Source: Prionace glauca
Taxonomy: Eukaryota; Chordata; Chondrichthyes; Carcharhiniformes; Carcharhinidae
Length of the DNA stretch: 64,000 nucleotides
Direction of reading: 5' to 3'
NCBI GenBank assembly: GCA_037974335.1
Contig: CM075760.1
Location: 7,623,432-7,687,431, forward strand
The translations under genes were made by a program, and so were the position numbers. The notes beneath the pieces are model-generated. The model was not told the origin of the DNA and ran no database searches. It saw only the letters and a list, made by a program, of their open reading frames with translations. Shown in pieces: positions 52,521-62,394 of this stretch; positions within the stretch are counted from its first letter, which is position 1, and each line of letters begins with the position of its first letter.

Positions 52521-53284
52521 AGTGAGAAGAATAGATGGATATTAACTAAAAAGTTCATGAAGTGGATGAAATTTTAGATCAGAGTGAGTTAGGGCTCGAA
52601 TTGTGCTAAAGTCAAAAATTATAACAAGGAACTATATTTTCATACACACAGAACATATTATAGAGGCAGGGTTCGGGCTGGATTTCTGAACGGATTAAGG
52701 AAAAAAATGAGCGCCAAGGAATGGAAAATCCAGCGAAAAAGAGACATGTGTCCAATTATAATGAAATATTATTTGATAATGTCTGGACGATAAAATAGAC
52801 AAATCTTTAAATCACTAAAATGTAAGGTTATTCAATAATTAGTTGGTAATCGACATGTTCACTAGCCGGAAGGTAAATATGAATGCAAGTATTAAATTCA
52901 CTATCCTTCGGCCAGATTTTCCTGTGAATGTTACTGACAGAGATATTAATGCCATTGCTTTACTGATTGTTCCCTTTCCATGGAAACAGGGAAATAAATT
53001 TTCCTCAAATATCTCCTCAAACCTGCTGCACTAACCTTGTGATTAAAATGATACAACACCACCATCTGCTGGCGGAAAACAGCGACTGCAGGCTCTGATG
53101 CTTGTGAGTCTGCGAACCGGTTGCTGAAATATGAATATTGAACGATATTGTCTGAGATTGGAGTTTATAGAAGGATCTCGACTGGCGTATTCGCCCTTTT
53201 TATAACCAGGCACCGCAGATAAATCGTGTTCTTCATTTCCCATTGGGAGATCATGTCTGGAAATTGAAGTTGGGATTATGTGAG
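52521..53284. other. Non-coding, AT-rich
   Basis: I recognise nothing except that 53.29 kb begins the empty copy of the 36.99 kb duplication. Confidence 0.4.
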
Positions 53285-53448
53285 ACTTCAAATTGTACAT
53301 TCGATGCAGTTATCAGACGTAAATCAAATTCAGAATCTTTCTGGGTAAACATTTCTGCCCTCTGCAATTCGTTTGTCAGACATTTTCACGGTTTAGTCTT
53401 AAAAAAGGCACAAAGAATCAGACATTTACAGGGATAGACACACACACA

Positions 53449-53482
<34 letters not shown>

Positions 53483-53520
53483 GGTATTGGAGCCTACAGA
53501 GATACAGGGGGGCATACACA
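53285..53520. repeat. Duplicated segment, empty copy (filled copy 36.985-37.48 kb)
   Basis: Contains CAGACATTTTCACGGTTTAG without the CR1, followed by a (CA)n run at 53441-53482 that has expanded relative to the partner. Confidence 0.88.
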
Positions 53521-53762
53521 GATTCAGGGACACATGTCCCTGCGTCTGAATCTAGTGTGCAGGGGCACACTAGATTCAGACGCAGACATATAGAGATCCC
53601 GGTAACTCGAAAGATACAAGGGCACACACAGTATCAGAGGTATATACAATGTCTCAGCTTGTACACTGCCAAACTCTCTCTCGTAGCTCCAGACTTTTCA
53701 ATGAGTTGATGCAGGCAATTGTTTGCCCGTGAATGCTGATAGTGAGAAAAATAGCAAAAATC

Positions 53763-53779
53763 CGTCCCTGGGTGGTCTC

Positions 53780-53815
<36 letters not shown>

Positions 53816-53836
53816 GACCCATTGCGCCACAAAGAC
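53763..53836 (-). tRNA. tRNA-Asn-GTT: tRNA-Asn (GTT)
   Basis: GTCTTTG/CAGGGAC acceptor with two G-T pairs, D arm GGCGCAATGGGTCAGCGC, anticodon arm TTCGG CTGTTAA CCGAA with GTT, T arm GGTGG TTCGAGA CCACC, discriminator G, 74 nt. Functional by structure. Shares its 3' flank (GCAATTGTTTGCCCGTGAAT, GCTGATAGTGAGAAAAATA) with the ATT copy at 51.93 kb. Confidence 0.94.
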
Positions 53837-54251
53837 TGAGACAACAGCAGTTAAATATATTCTAAACTAGTGTGTCAATGACCACAATTCTATTTCTGAA
53901 AACCTGTTCCAGAACTGCAGCATGACCGCACTGTTTACAATTCTATACAAGTCTCTTTCGTTCCGTTGATCCTGCAGCACTGCTGTAGTGTGTTTCTCCT
54001 ATGAACGGGCAGGTAAAATGAATCCATGTCTCTTATCACAGGCAGGAAGGGAACTGACCACCAGTAGCCTCACGATCCAATATTTGCCACTCAATCATCA
54101 ATAACACCATTCACAACTGCACCTCCTTCCGAATATTGTGATCCATTTCCCTCAGGATTTACTTCCAAGACTTAATATTTCGCTTGTTTTCCCCCAATTT
54201 TGACAGGAGATTCGCTTCAATATACAGAGTGAACGGAGAAAGAAGAAGCTT

Positions 54252-54322
54252 TGCATTGGCCGGGAATCGAACCCGGGTCTCCCGCGTGGCAGGCGAGAAT
54301 TCTACCACTGAACCACCAATGC
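54252..54322 (-). tRNA. tRNA-Gly-GCC: tRNA-Gly (GCC)
   Basis: GCATTGG/CCAATGC acceptor perfect, D arm TGGTTCAGTGGTAGAA, anticodon arm CTCGC CTGCCAC GCGGG with GCC, T arm CCGGG TTCGATT CCCGG, discriminator A, 71 nt. Confidence 0.96.
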
Positions 54323-54950
54323 TGCTCTTGCTGCTACTACCCCCACATGCTCTCTATTCCTTCACACTCAGCAGCATTGTAATTTCCTTACTTTATCCTT
54401 TCATTCCCCAAATGCCCACAAATGCTCTCACTCAAATCTCAGACGCAACATCGCACAAGCCTTTCATGCTGTTCAACACCTTCCTTTCATTCACAACCGC
54501 ATCTCAAACTTTCAACCTTCCTCCAAAACACAAGCACTCTGCAACAGTCCCCCTCTCACCCAGCCTCATTCTCCCAAATAAGCCTCTGCTTTCACCACAT
54601 CAGTCTAAACACACTTAAAACGTATTCAAATTATTTGCACACCGCCTCTTGCACTCAACCAATATCACAACAATACGCATCATGCCATTCTGCAAAAGCT
54701 TTAAGTTGCTACATTTCTTCAAAGCTGCTACCCAGTGCGACACCAGGCCAAAGTTCCACTTTCAACACTTGATAACACCTATATAGGGTTACAACTTAAC
54801 TCGGAATGAGTTAAAAAATAGGGCTTAGGAGAGCTAGGAGGGGGCATGAGAAGTCCTTGGCAAGTCGGATAAAGGAAAACCCCAAAGCTTTTTACTCTTA
54901 CGTTAAAAACACGCATTAAATCTTCACATATCGAGGCTAGTCTGCGATAT
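54323..54950. other. Non-coding, CA/CT-rich
   Basis: Compositionally C-rich on the plus strand with Ser/Pro/His-rich open frames of low complexity that I do not accept as genes. Confidence 0.4.
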
Positions 54951-54990
54951 CTGAAAGCGCTGAATCCTAACCACGAGACCCCCAGGATCC
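54950..54990 (-). pseudogene. tRNA-Glu (TTC) 5'-half relic
   Basis: Plus strand TGAAAGCGCTGAATCCTAAC followed by CACGAGACCCCCAGGATC matches the complement of the Glu 5' half including the TTC anticodon loop. The T arm is absent. Confidence 0.7.
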
Positions 54991-55383
54991 CATCTGCCGG
55001 ATTCTCCCAGACACTGGTTACAGGAATGTGCACAGCGCCAATTGTCCGCACTCACACACTCCTTCCTGTCTGTTAAGATTTGAAATTGTTTATATTTTCA
55101 CATTGGCTTCCAGTGTGATGAAAGCAGAGCTGTGATAAGCTGATGATGTTCAGTGCATTTACTGCAGTAAGGTTTATGTCAGTTCGATACAAACATTGGT
55201 GTTTGAATGTGGTCAGTTACAGTGAAATTTAATGCAGTGGAAAGTAGCCTACTCGCTTTTACAGGAGGAACCAGCAAGGGAAATATAAATATGAATAATT
55301 GTGCAACGGGACTGATATTTCTCCCTGCTGTTCAAATTGGCACAAGTATTGATCCACGATTTTCAGATTGTCACTTTGTATTG

Positions 55384-55455
55384 GGTTCTGTGGTGTAATG
55401 GTGAGCACTATGGACTCTGAATCCAGCGATCCAAGTTCAAATCTCGGTGGAACCT
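55384..55455 (+). tRNA. tRNA-Gln-CTG: tRNA-Gln (CTG)
   Basis: GGTTCTG/TGGAACC acceptor (two wobbles), D arm TGGTGTAATGGTGAGCA, anticodon arm ATGGA CTCTGAA TCCAG with CTG, T arm CCAAG TTCAAAT CTCGG with one A-C mismatch, discriminator T, 72 nt. A TTTT terminator follows within 5 bp. Probably functional. Confidence 0.88.
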
Positions 55456-55724
55456 TGTTTTAATTTGCAAATACAGATGATGGATTGGCTGAAGGGCGTT
55501 TCATTTAAGTTTATCACCAAGTCCTAATCGAGAGGAGAATTTCCCAGCCCGTTCAACTGCTGTTACTCAATTCAAGGGCAATTAGAGATGATCGTAAATG
55601 AATAAAGACAATCCCAATAATGGACCTTTTCCTCACAAGTAAACGCAAACTTTTTCACAATGTTTCTGCCTGAAACTTTCGAAACGTCGAGCTAATATGT
55701 AACAACTATCCCACTTTCCCATGT
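55456..55724. other. Non-coding spacer
   Basis: Nothing recognised between the Gln and Arg tRNA-like loci. Confidence 0.4.
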
Positions 55725-55795
55725 GGGCCGGTGGCGCAATGGATAACGTGTCTGACTACGGGTCAGAAGATTCCTAGTTCGCTCAATGCAAAGTT
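55725..55795 (+). pseudogene. tRNA-Arg (ACG), 3' end destroyed
   Basis: GGGCCGGTGGCGCAATGGAT, AACGTGTCTGACTACGGGTC and AGAAGATTCC follow tRNA-Arg(ACG) with the anticodon intact. From TAGTTCGCTCAATGC onward the T stem and acceptor 3' strand are lost, so no cloverleaf can form. Confidence 0.85.
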
Positions 55796-56454
55796 TTAAA
55801 AGGTGTTCACAAATTCCTTGTTACTTTCGATGAAAAAGGTATTTAACAGCTTTATACTTACTCAGACAAATGCTGGCAAGCATATTTTCAGCTTCTCTGG
55901 AGAAAGTAATGTTAGGAAATTGCTAATGAAAAGCAACCGACTATTTTAAGTTATTTTTTTCCGGGAAAAAAATCATTTAATAAGATTAGGATATTAAATA
56001 AATGCTAAACTCAAATACATTTTGGACAGAATTCAACATGGCTTAGAGATTTTACACTATTTTGTAAATATTTTCATAAAAGTCAGCATTTCTGATTTTG
56101 GAGAAAGCATTTCAAGCTCAGGTCAGAGCAAAGATAATATGACTGTAACATCGAGATTCTGATAATATTCAGCACCAAACTGAAATCATACAAACTTCCC
56201 TCATCCTAGCATGTTTCAGATGGTGATTAACTATGTTAGTCTGCACCTAAACCTATTAAATTGTCTTGTAGACTCGATGACTTGCTGATATGTGCAGGTG
56301 TCAAAATAGGGAAGTTTCTTTCCTGGCATTGCATCAAACAATTTATCATTTCTGATTTGACACAAAGTATTTGAGGCCGAGGCCAGAGCGAAGATACTAT
56401 GGGTGTAACATCGAGATTCAGATACTGTTCAGCAACAAAATGCTCCGCCGATGA

Positions 56455-56745
56455 AGGCATGCTTTAAGGTGCGAGGGGCAAGGTTTAAAGGAGATGGACA
56501 TGGCAGATTGTTTACACAGAGAGTAGTGGGTTCCGGGAACTCACTGCCGGGGAGAGATAGTAGAAGCGGATGCAGTTGTGACTTTTACATCACTTGACAA
56601 GTACATGAATAGGATGGGAATAGAGGGATATGGTCCCGGAAGGATGGGGGGTTTTAGTTAAGTCGGACAGCATGGTCAGTGAAGGTTTGAAGGGCCGAAT
56701 GGTATGATCCTGGGCTGTAATTTTCCCTGTTCTCTGTACTGCCAT
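56455..56745 (+). mobile_element. CR1-like 3' end, plus strand
   Basis: GGTGCGAGGGGCAAGGTTTA, GAGTAGTGGGTTCCGGGAAC, GACAAGTACATGAATAGGAT and GGAATAGAGGGATATGGTCC follow LINE C-terminal coding and UTR, with no open frame. Confidence 0.7.
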
Positions 56746-57099
56746 TTTTCTTTACCCAAAACTGAGCCTCAGACTCTGTAGCTCTATATTTAGCCATTCC
56801 ATCTCTGACACCTTCTCCACTCACACAACCCTGTGAGATGTCTGTACTGATCTTATTGTGGCATCATGAGCGTTCCACATACAACATGACTTGTATCTAT
56901 AAATTCTCATCTTGAACATTTCAATTGAAATTTCAGGGCAAGTAGAGCTTTTTGAGCAGAATGGTTCAGATTCCCACCATCTTTAATGTAAACAAGTTGT
57001 TTCTGATTTCCCTACACAGGTTGTCTATTAAACAATGACTGAACACAGGGGGTGAATGTGAGAAGCTGAAGTTTCCAGTTGAAGAGGTTCCCAGTGTCT
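56746..57099. other. Non-coding, approach to a CpG-rich segment
   Basis: No gene seen. Base composition shifts to GC-rich after about 57.1 kb. Confidence 0.35.
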
Positions 57100-57860
57100 C
57101 TGAGCAGCTGAACTGGGGAAGCCTTTGGGCAGAGACTGCGCTGCTGCTATTTCCCTTCCTGACCACCGGGGGTCGCTGTAACACGCCCGGGCGCTGCTCC
57201 GCCCAGTGTCACCTCTTGCCCACACCGGCCCGGCCGCTGCTCGTTGGCGGAACATCCGGGGCCTGCAGAGTGGCGGGGCCAGCGGCCATATTTCCGTGAC
57301 GTCACCGTCAGCCCCTCCCCCCGTCGAGGAAAAAGCGACGGTTGAGAAATGTAGAAAGTGAGAGAAATTCCCTCCCGGAAATCCCGCCCGGAGCGGAATT
57401 AAAATTAAATAAAATACATATTTTTATAAAGAGGCAGGTGGCGGAACCGCGCATGTGCGGTAGTATTTTCCCAGAGCGCACCGCGCGGGTGTGATTGAAA
57501 ACCAGACGGAATAAAAAACGGAAACGATTTTCCCGAATGGAGAAGGAACCGAAAGGCTGACGGGTGAGGATGTGAATAATAATCATCAAGATTCAATATA
57601 TTAAAAGATTCAAATGTAACTGCCTGGGCGCATGTGCAGAAGGGGAAATTCCCTCAGAGTGCAGCGCGCGGGACGCCGTCTCCCCTGGCAACGCAAAATG
57701 GCCGCTGGCCGTCTCCCCTGGCAACGCAGGATGGACGCTGGCCGTCTCCCTTGGCAACGCAAGATGGACGCTGCCGGCGGCGGGTGTGATTGTGGCGCAG
57801 GCGCAGTGAGGTCTGCCTGCAGCCCATTGTCCAGACTGCCCCCCAGTGGATGTGGTGGGG
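57100..57860. promoter_or_regulatory. CpG-rich promoter-like segment
   Basis: A sharp local rise in CpG in an AT-rich neighbourhood. Motifs seen: a full CRE (TGACGTCA, 57297-57304) 10 bp from GCGGCCATATT (YY1-like), two NRF1-like words (CGCGCATGTGCGG near 57449 and GGCGCATGTGCAG near 57627), and a triple 33-bp array described separately. No TATA box. I cannot see a first exon or decide the direction; it may be bidirectional or a decayed promoter. Confidence 0.6.
57676..57774 (+). repeat. Three 33-bp tandem units with RFX- and YY1-like words
   Basis: Units start at 57676, 57709 and 57742 with CCGTCTCCC.TGGCAACGCA. Each carries CTGGCAACGC or TTGGCAACGC (an RFX X-box-like half site) followed by AAAATGGCCGC, AGGATGGACGC or AAGATGGACGC (YY1-like AANATGGCNGC). 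Unit length and motif order are exact. The long Arg/Pro/Trp frame through it is an artefact of the 33-bp period. Confidence 0.88.
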
Positions 57861-58021
57861 AGGTGCAGCAGATGGAGCAACAATCCCAGTTTCAATGGGG
57901 GGAGAGAAGCTGCAATGCTGCTCCCTGTTGTTCACTCCTCTCCCCAGTCTCAGCATTGCAGAGTGTTTAAACAAGAGGGTGCATTGTCACAGCGGCACCT
58001 TGACCTGCAGTTTAGTTTTAT

Positions 58022-58318
58022 TTATTAGTATCACGAATAATTAGGCTTACATTTACACTGCAATGCAATTCCTGTGAAAATTTTCTAGTCGCCACATTCC
58101 TGTTCGGGAAACACTGATGGAGAATTTGGCATGGCCAATGCATCTAACCAGCAAGTCTTTTGGACTGCTGGAGGAATGCAGAGCATCTGGAGGAAACCCG
58201 TGCAGACATGGGGAGACTGTGCAAACTCTACACAGACAGTGACCCAAGCTGGGAATCGAGTTTGGGGCCCTAGCGCTTAGAGGCAGCAATGCTAACCACC
58301 GTGCCACTGTGTTGCAAC
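58022..58318 (-). mobile_element. V-SINE, full length, minus strand, 'cattgcagtg' tail
   Basis: The tail TTAGTATCACGAATAATTAG, GCTTACATTTACACTGCAAT, centre GGAGGAAACCCGTGCAGACA, GGAGACTGTGCAAACTCTAC, and head TGGGAATCGAGTTTGGGGCC, CTAACCACCGTGCCACTGTG read in complement. Confidence 0.88.
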
Positions 58319-58514
58319 ACTCTCCCCCAGATATCAAACTACCGCCCCCCCCCCCCGCCATTAAAATCATAAAATCCCGAAAGTGCATCAAGTCTACATC
58401 AAGAGTATTTCGCCCGATTCCCGTAACCCCACAATACCCTCTAATCCCCCTGACCTTCACATCTTTGGACATTAAGGGATTGTCAATCCACCTAACCTGC
58501 CCATCTTTCAGACC

Positions 58515-59055
58515 CCACAGATATTCTGGTCACCCTATTATAAAAAATATATTATTAAACTAGAAAGAGTGCAGAAAAGATTTACAAGGATGCTACTGGT
58601 TCTTGATGGATTGAGTTATAAGGAGAAGCTGGATAGACTGTGACTTTTTTCACTGGAGCGTAGGAGGCTGAGGGGTGATCTTATAGTGTTCTATAAAATA
58701 ATGAGGTGCACAGATCAGCTTGATAGTCAATATCTCTTCCCAAAGTTAGGGGAGTCTAAAACTCGAGTGCCTAAGTTTAAGATGGGAGGGGAAAGATACA
58801 GAAATGTCCAGAGGAGTATTTTTTTTCACACAGAGGGTGGTGAGCATCTGGAACAAGCTGCCAGGTTTAGTCGTAGACATGGGTGCAATTTTGTCTTTTA
58901 AAATGCATTTAGACAGTTACATGGTTGTGATAGGTATCGAGGGATATGGGCCAAAGACAAGCAATTGGGATGAGCTTAGGGGTTTTTAAAAAGGGCAGCA
59001 TGGAGCAGTTGGGCTAAAGGGCCTGTTTCCATGCTGTAAACCTCAATGACTCTAT
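58515..59055 (+). mobile_element. CR1-like LINE 3' region, plus strand
   Basis: CTATTATAAAAAATATATTA, AAAGAGTGCAGAAAAGATTT, ACAAGGATGCTACTGG, CACTGGAGCGTAGGAGGCTG, AGGGGTGATCTTATAG and GGGCCTGTTTCCATGCTGTA give the order of LINE C-terminal coding (for example RVQKRFTRMLL-type) and UTR. This is a subfamily different from A and B. Frames are broken. Confidence 0.8.
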
Positions 59056-59170
59056 ATGGGAGGAACATGAAAACCCCACACAGACAATGATCCGACGCTG
59101 GAATTGAACACGGGTTCTTGGCACTAGGAGGCTGCAGTACTATCAACTGTGCTAATGTGCTGCCACTCAG
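59056..59170 (-). mobile_element. V-SINE head, minus strand
   Basis: GGAGGAACATGAAAACCCCA, CACAGACAATGATCCGACGC, TGGAATTGAACACGGGTTCT and GTGCTAATGTGCTGCCACTC are the 5' half in complement. Confidence 0.75.
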
Positions 59171-59201
59171 GCAAGTGTATTTGGAAGGAGCTCAGGACAG
59201 G

Positions 59202-59238
59202 TGTGGGGGGGGGGGGGGTGGGGGGGTTGGGGGCGGGA
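59202..59238 (+). repeat. G-run able to form G-quadruplexes
   Basis: Thirteen Gs, T, seven Gs, TT, five Gs, C, three Gs in 37 bp. A mirror C-run is at 58330-58345. Confidence 0.85.
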
Positions 59239-59399
59239 TGATGATTTCTAGCTCACTTTGATGAGGGGAGGGCTGGAAATCAGTAAAAAAAAACAGCTTC
59301 ACATCAACATTTTCCCTCATTCCTGCTCTTGTTACTAATTAAAAACCTGCTCACTCCTCCATTCTGCCTATCAATGGGGCCAACAGAAAGCAGGGAAAA

Positions 59400-59935
59400 G
59401 CTTGTGGCACAGAAAGAGGCCATTCAGTCTATCACATCTTCACCAGCTTGGGAAAAAAAGACTTGCCCTTTATTCTAATCCCAGTTTCCAGCCATCCAGC
59501 CCCTAGCCCCCCTTACTATCAGTTCCAGCATTTCAGCTATAGATCTGTGTGCGATGCGAGTGAGCCAAGAGATTTCTGGCTGAACCATCAGTTTAGGCAG
59601 CGAATTCCAGACACCCACCATCCCTTGAATGAGAACCCTTTTCCTAATGCCCCCTCTAGTCCTTCCATCAATCACTTTATATCTGTGCAGCCCCCACTCA
59701 CCCCGCTCCTACCTCCCCCATCCCCACCCACCCACAATAAGTGACCTCTCTCTGCTCAGGAGAAACAGACCTTTTCTATCCGCCCTGTCTTGGCTTCCTC
59801 ATAATTTTCGACACCTCAGTTCGGTCTCCCTCAGCCTCCTCTGTTCTGAGGAAAACAAACCTTGCCAATCCAGTCTTTCCTCATCACCACAATTCCCCAG
59901 ACCTGGCAACACTATTGTAAATCCAAATGGTTATC
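59400..59935 (-). mobile_element. CR1-like LINE 3' region, minus strand
   Basis: The minus strand encodes RTRGGIRKRVLIQGMVGVWN near 59.6 kb, comparable to GGAV/FFTQRVVGVWN blocks in the other CR1 copies. The 3' end is at low coordinate (AGAAAGAGGCCATTCAGTCT). CCTCTGTTCTGAGGAAAACA continues the complement. Confidence 0.7.
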
Positions 59936-59999
59936 CAATCCGACTAAACTATCCATTTAACATTGTCCCATCGCCAACTGTGAACAACCACCTGATACT

Positions 60000-60295
60000 G
60001 GCACCACTGTGGCACACTGGTTCGCACTGCTGCCTCAAAGGGACTTGGTTCAATTCTAGCCTCGTCTGACTGTGTGGAGTTTGCATGTTCTCCCCATGTC
60101 TGTGTGGGTTTTCTCTGGGTCCTCCGGTTTCCTCCCACTGTTTAAAGATGTGTGGGAGAGGTTGATTGGTCATGCTTTAGTGACAGGGGGAGTTGCAGGG
60201 TAAATGTGTGGGATACGGGGACAGGGCATGATGGGATTGTGGTCAGTGCAGACTTGATGGACCGAATGGCCTCTCCCTGTACTGTCGGGATTTTA
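60000..60295 (+). mobile_element. V-SINE, full length, plus strand
   Basis: The head GGCACCACTGTGGCACACTG, CTCAAAGGGACTTGGTTCAA, centre GTGTGGAGTTTGCATGTTCT, CCCCATGTCTGTGTGGGTTT, CCGGTTTCCTCCCACTG, and tail GTGCAGACTTGATGGACCGA, ATGGCCTCTCCCTGTACTGT. The best-preserved V-SINE in the window. Confidence 0.92.
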
Positions 60296-60523
60296 CACAC
60301 AAATGAGGAACAGAGACTTTGCAAATGTTGGGATACTTATTCAGAAATCAATGGGATATTTCTTGACATGTTCAGGTAAATCTCAATGATGGTCATTGTC
60401 CAGGTCTACATGGTGCAGTCCAAGGTTAAAAGTGATTTATCCTGAAATTGGACATTGCCACTGACTCCCAATATAACCGAGAGATGCAAACTCACATCAC
60501 ACCCTGATGTAGCGAAGGGGACC

Positions 60524-61136
60524 CCTCTCAGTCATTACAATCTGGGCCTTGTGTCAGTAATCTCTGCACTAAACCTCTCTCAGTTATTACAATCTGGGTC
60601 TTGTACCAGTAATCTCTGCCCTAAACCTCTCTCAGTTATTACAATCTGGGCCTTGTATCAGTAATCTCTGCCCTAAACCTCTCTCAGTTATTACAATCTG
60701 GGCCTTGTATCAGTAATCTAGTATCAGTATTCTTTGCTGTAAACCTCTCTCAGTTATTACAATCTGGGCCTTGTATCAGTAAACTCTGCCCTAGACTTCC
60801 CTCAGTTATTACAATCTGGACCTTGTATCAGTAATCTCTGCCCTAAACCTCTCTCAATTATTACAATCTGGGCCTTGTATCAGTAATCTCTGCACTCAAC
60901 CTCTCTCAGTTATTGCAGTCTGAGCCTAGTATCAGTATTCTTTGTTGTAAACCTCTCTCAGTTATTACAATCTGGGCCTTGTATCAGTAACCACTGCTCT
61001 AAACCTCTCTCAGTTATTACAATGTTCGCCGTGAGTCAGTAACCTCTACCCTAAAACTCTCTCAGGTCTTATAATCGGGGTCTTGTATCAGTAAACTCTG
61101 CCCGAAACTTCTCTCAGTTATTACAATCTGGACCTT
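60524..61136 (+). repeat. 52-bp minisatellite, about 12 units
   Basis: The word GTTATTACAATCTGGGCCTT (or a variant) recurs at 60531, 60583, 60635, 60687, 60753, 60805, 60857, 60909, 60961, 61013, 61065 and 61117. All spacings are 52 bp except one of 66 bp, caused by a 14-bp internal duplication of the GTATCAGTA word. Confidence 0.95.
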
Positions 61137-61429
61137 AAGTAGAGGACACAGAGATTTAATATAACTGAAAACAGAATTGAAGGGGGTGATAAGGAGTATG
61201 ATCTGGAATGCACAACCTGACAGGTGCTAGAAGCAGGTTTAATAATAAGTTTAAAAGGAAATTGGATGAATATTGACAGAGTTATTGTGAATTGGATTAA
61301 TGAAATAGTTCATTCATTTTGGTGGCATTTTGAATGTTTCCCCCGTAAGGTTTGATCTTTTCAGTCACAATGTGTCTGAAACAGAAGATTAAACCCTTGG
61401 GTTTGATGAACTGTCAGATCTGTTTCCTA
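61137..61429. other. Non-coding, possible old LINE tail
   Basis: GAGGACACAGAGATTTAATA and AGTTTAAAAGGAAATTGGAT have the flavour of LINE C-terminal sequence but are too short to assign. Confidence 0.35.
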
Positions 61430-61645
61430 TGTCTCTGAGTAACTTGAGAACTGCAGATAACCATGAGAAGGAACTGATTATTTTCAGTTCCTCTAACAGA
61501 TACGCCTCAGATATCAGAAATCTCAGGAGATCCTCATGCTCTCATTATTCTCGCCACGAATATAACAGCTCTCAGTCAGGCTGAGTCAGTCACATGTGTC
61601 TCTGTTATAATGTTTCCACTTCTATTTTATCACTCACTTCCCAGT
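61430..61645. repeat. Diverged paralogue of 33.93-34.17 kb
   Basis: See the partner: GATTATTTTCAGTTCCTCTA, ACAGATACGCCTCAGATATC, CTCTCAGTCAGGCTGAGTCA. Confidence 0.65.
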
Positions 61646-61837
61646 GACACTCACCATAACACAGACACTTTAAAATATCATTACTCCCTTACATCTTGTC
61701 CTCCTATTGTAATTGGATGTTTATTGGGCCTCTTGTCTCCCTTAAGGTCAGATTACCTGCAGTTCAAATGACCTCATAGACACTGAAACCAACCTTTGTG
61801 ATTATTATTATACCAGCCCCAGGAGCTGCAGTTGTAA

Positions 61838-62005
61838 AATACAGTAAGAAGTCTCACAACACCAGATTAAGTCCAAACAGTTTGTTTGATAGTAAAGCTT
61901 GTGGGATTACTATCAAATAAACTGGTTGAACTTAAACCTGGTGTTGTGAGACTTCTTGCTGTGTTTACCCCAGTCCAACGCCAGCATCTCTATGTCATGA
62001 CTACC
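61838..62005. repeat. Foldback element with about 50-bp arms
   Basis: CAGTAAGAAGTCTCACAACA, then CCAGATTAAGTCC, AACAGTTTGTTTGATAGTAA, is followed by a short middle and then by the near-complement TTACTATCAAATAAACTGGT, TGAACTTAAACCTGG, TGTTGTGAGACTTCTTGCTG. A half copy (CTTTAATCTGGTGCATTGAG, ACTTCTTACTGTGTTTACCC) is at 63.20-63.27 kb. Confidence 0.85.
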
Positions 62006-62394
62006 ATCGACGTTGTAAAATACAGCAGAATTGGAATAACTGACAGGTTATTGTTTGATACTGACAGTGGCAGAGTAACACACACTGGAATTTAAATACA
62101 TTATATCAATAGACCATGACTCAGTCACACTATCAAATGAAACCTAAACTTTGGTTATGGTGCACTGGATACTGACTGTATTATCATTACATTGGATCTA
62201 ATGCTGTGTTCACTAACATACTGCAATGTGACTCTTATTATGTGAACAAACACTGTTTATGTTACACTCAGAGTCAGTCAGTGTTTTACTGTGTTTTCTC
62301 TGTGCTCCATCTCCACTCTGATTGGACTGGAGCCTGTGTGTGTGTTATTGTTACACTGAGACCCTGTTATTATTGGACAAATAGCGAGTCACTG

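Noticed and set aside
54184-54772. Ser/Pro/His-rich plus-strand frames next to the Gly tRNA
   Set aside because: Low-complexity C-rich DNA; one frame runs through the antisense of the tRNA-Gly gene.
57632-57970. Repetitive plus-strand frame with RLPWQRKM units
   Set aside because: Created by the 33-bp tandem, which is a multiple of three. It looks like a regulatory array, with no protein family match.
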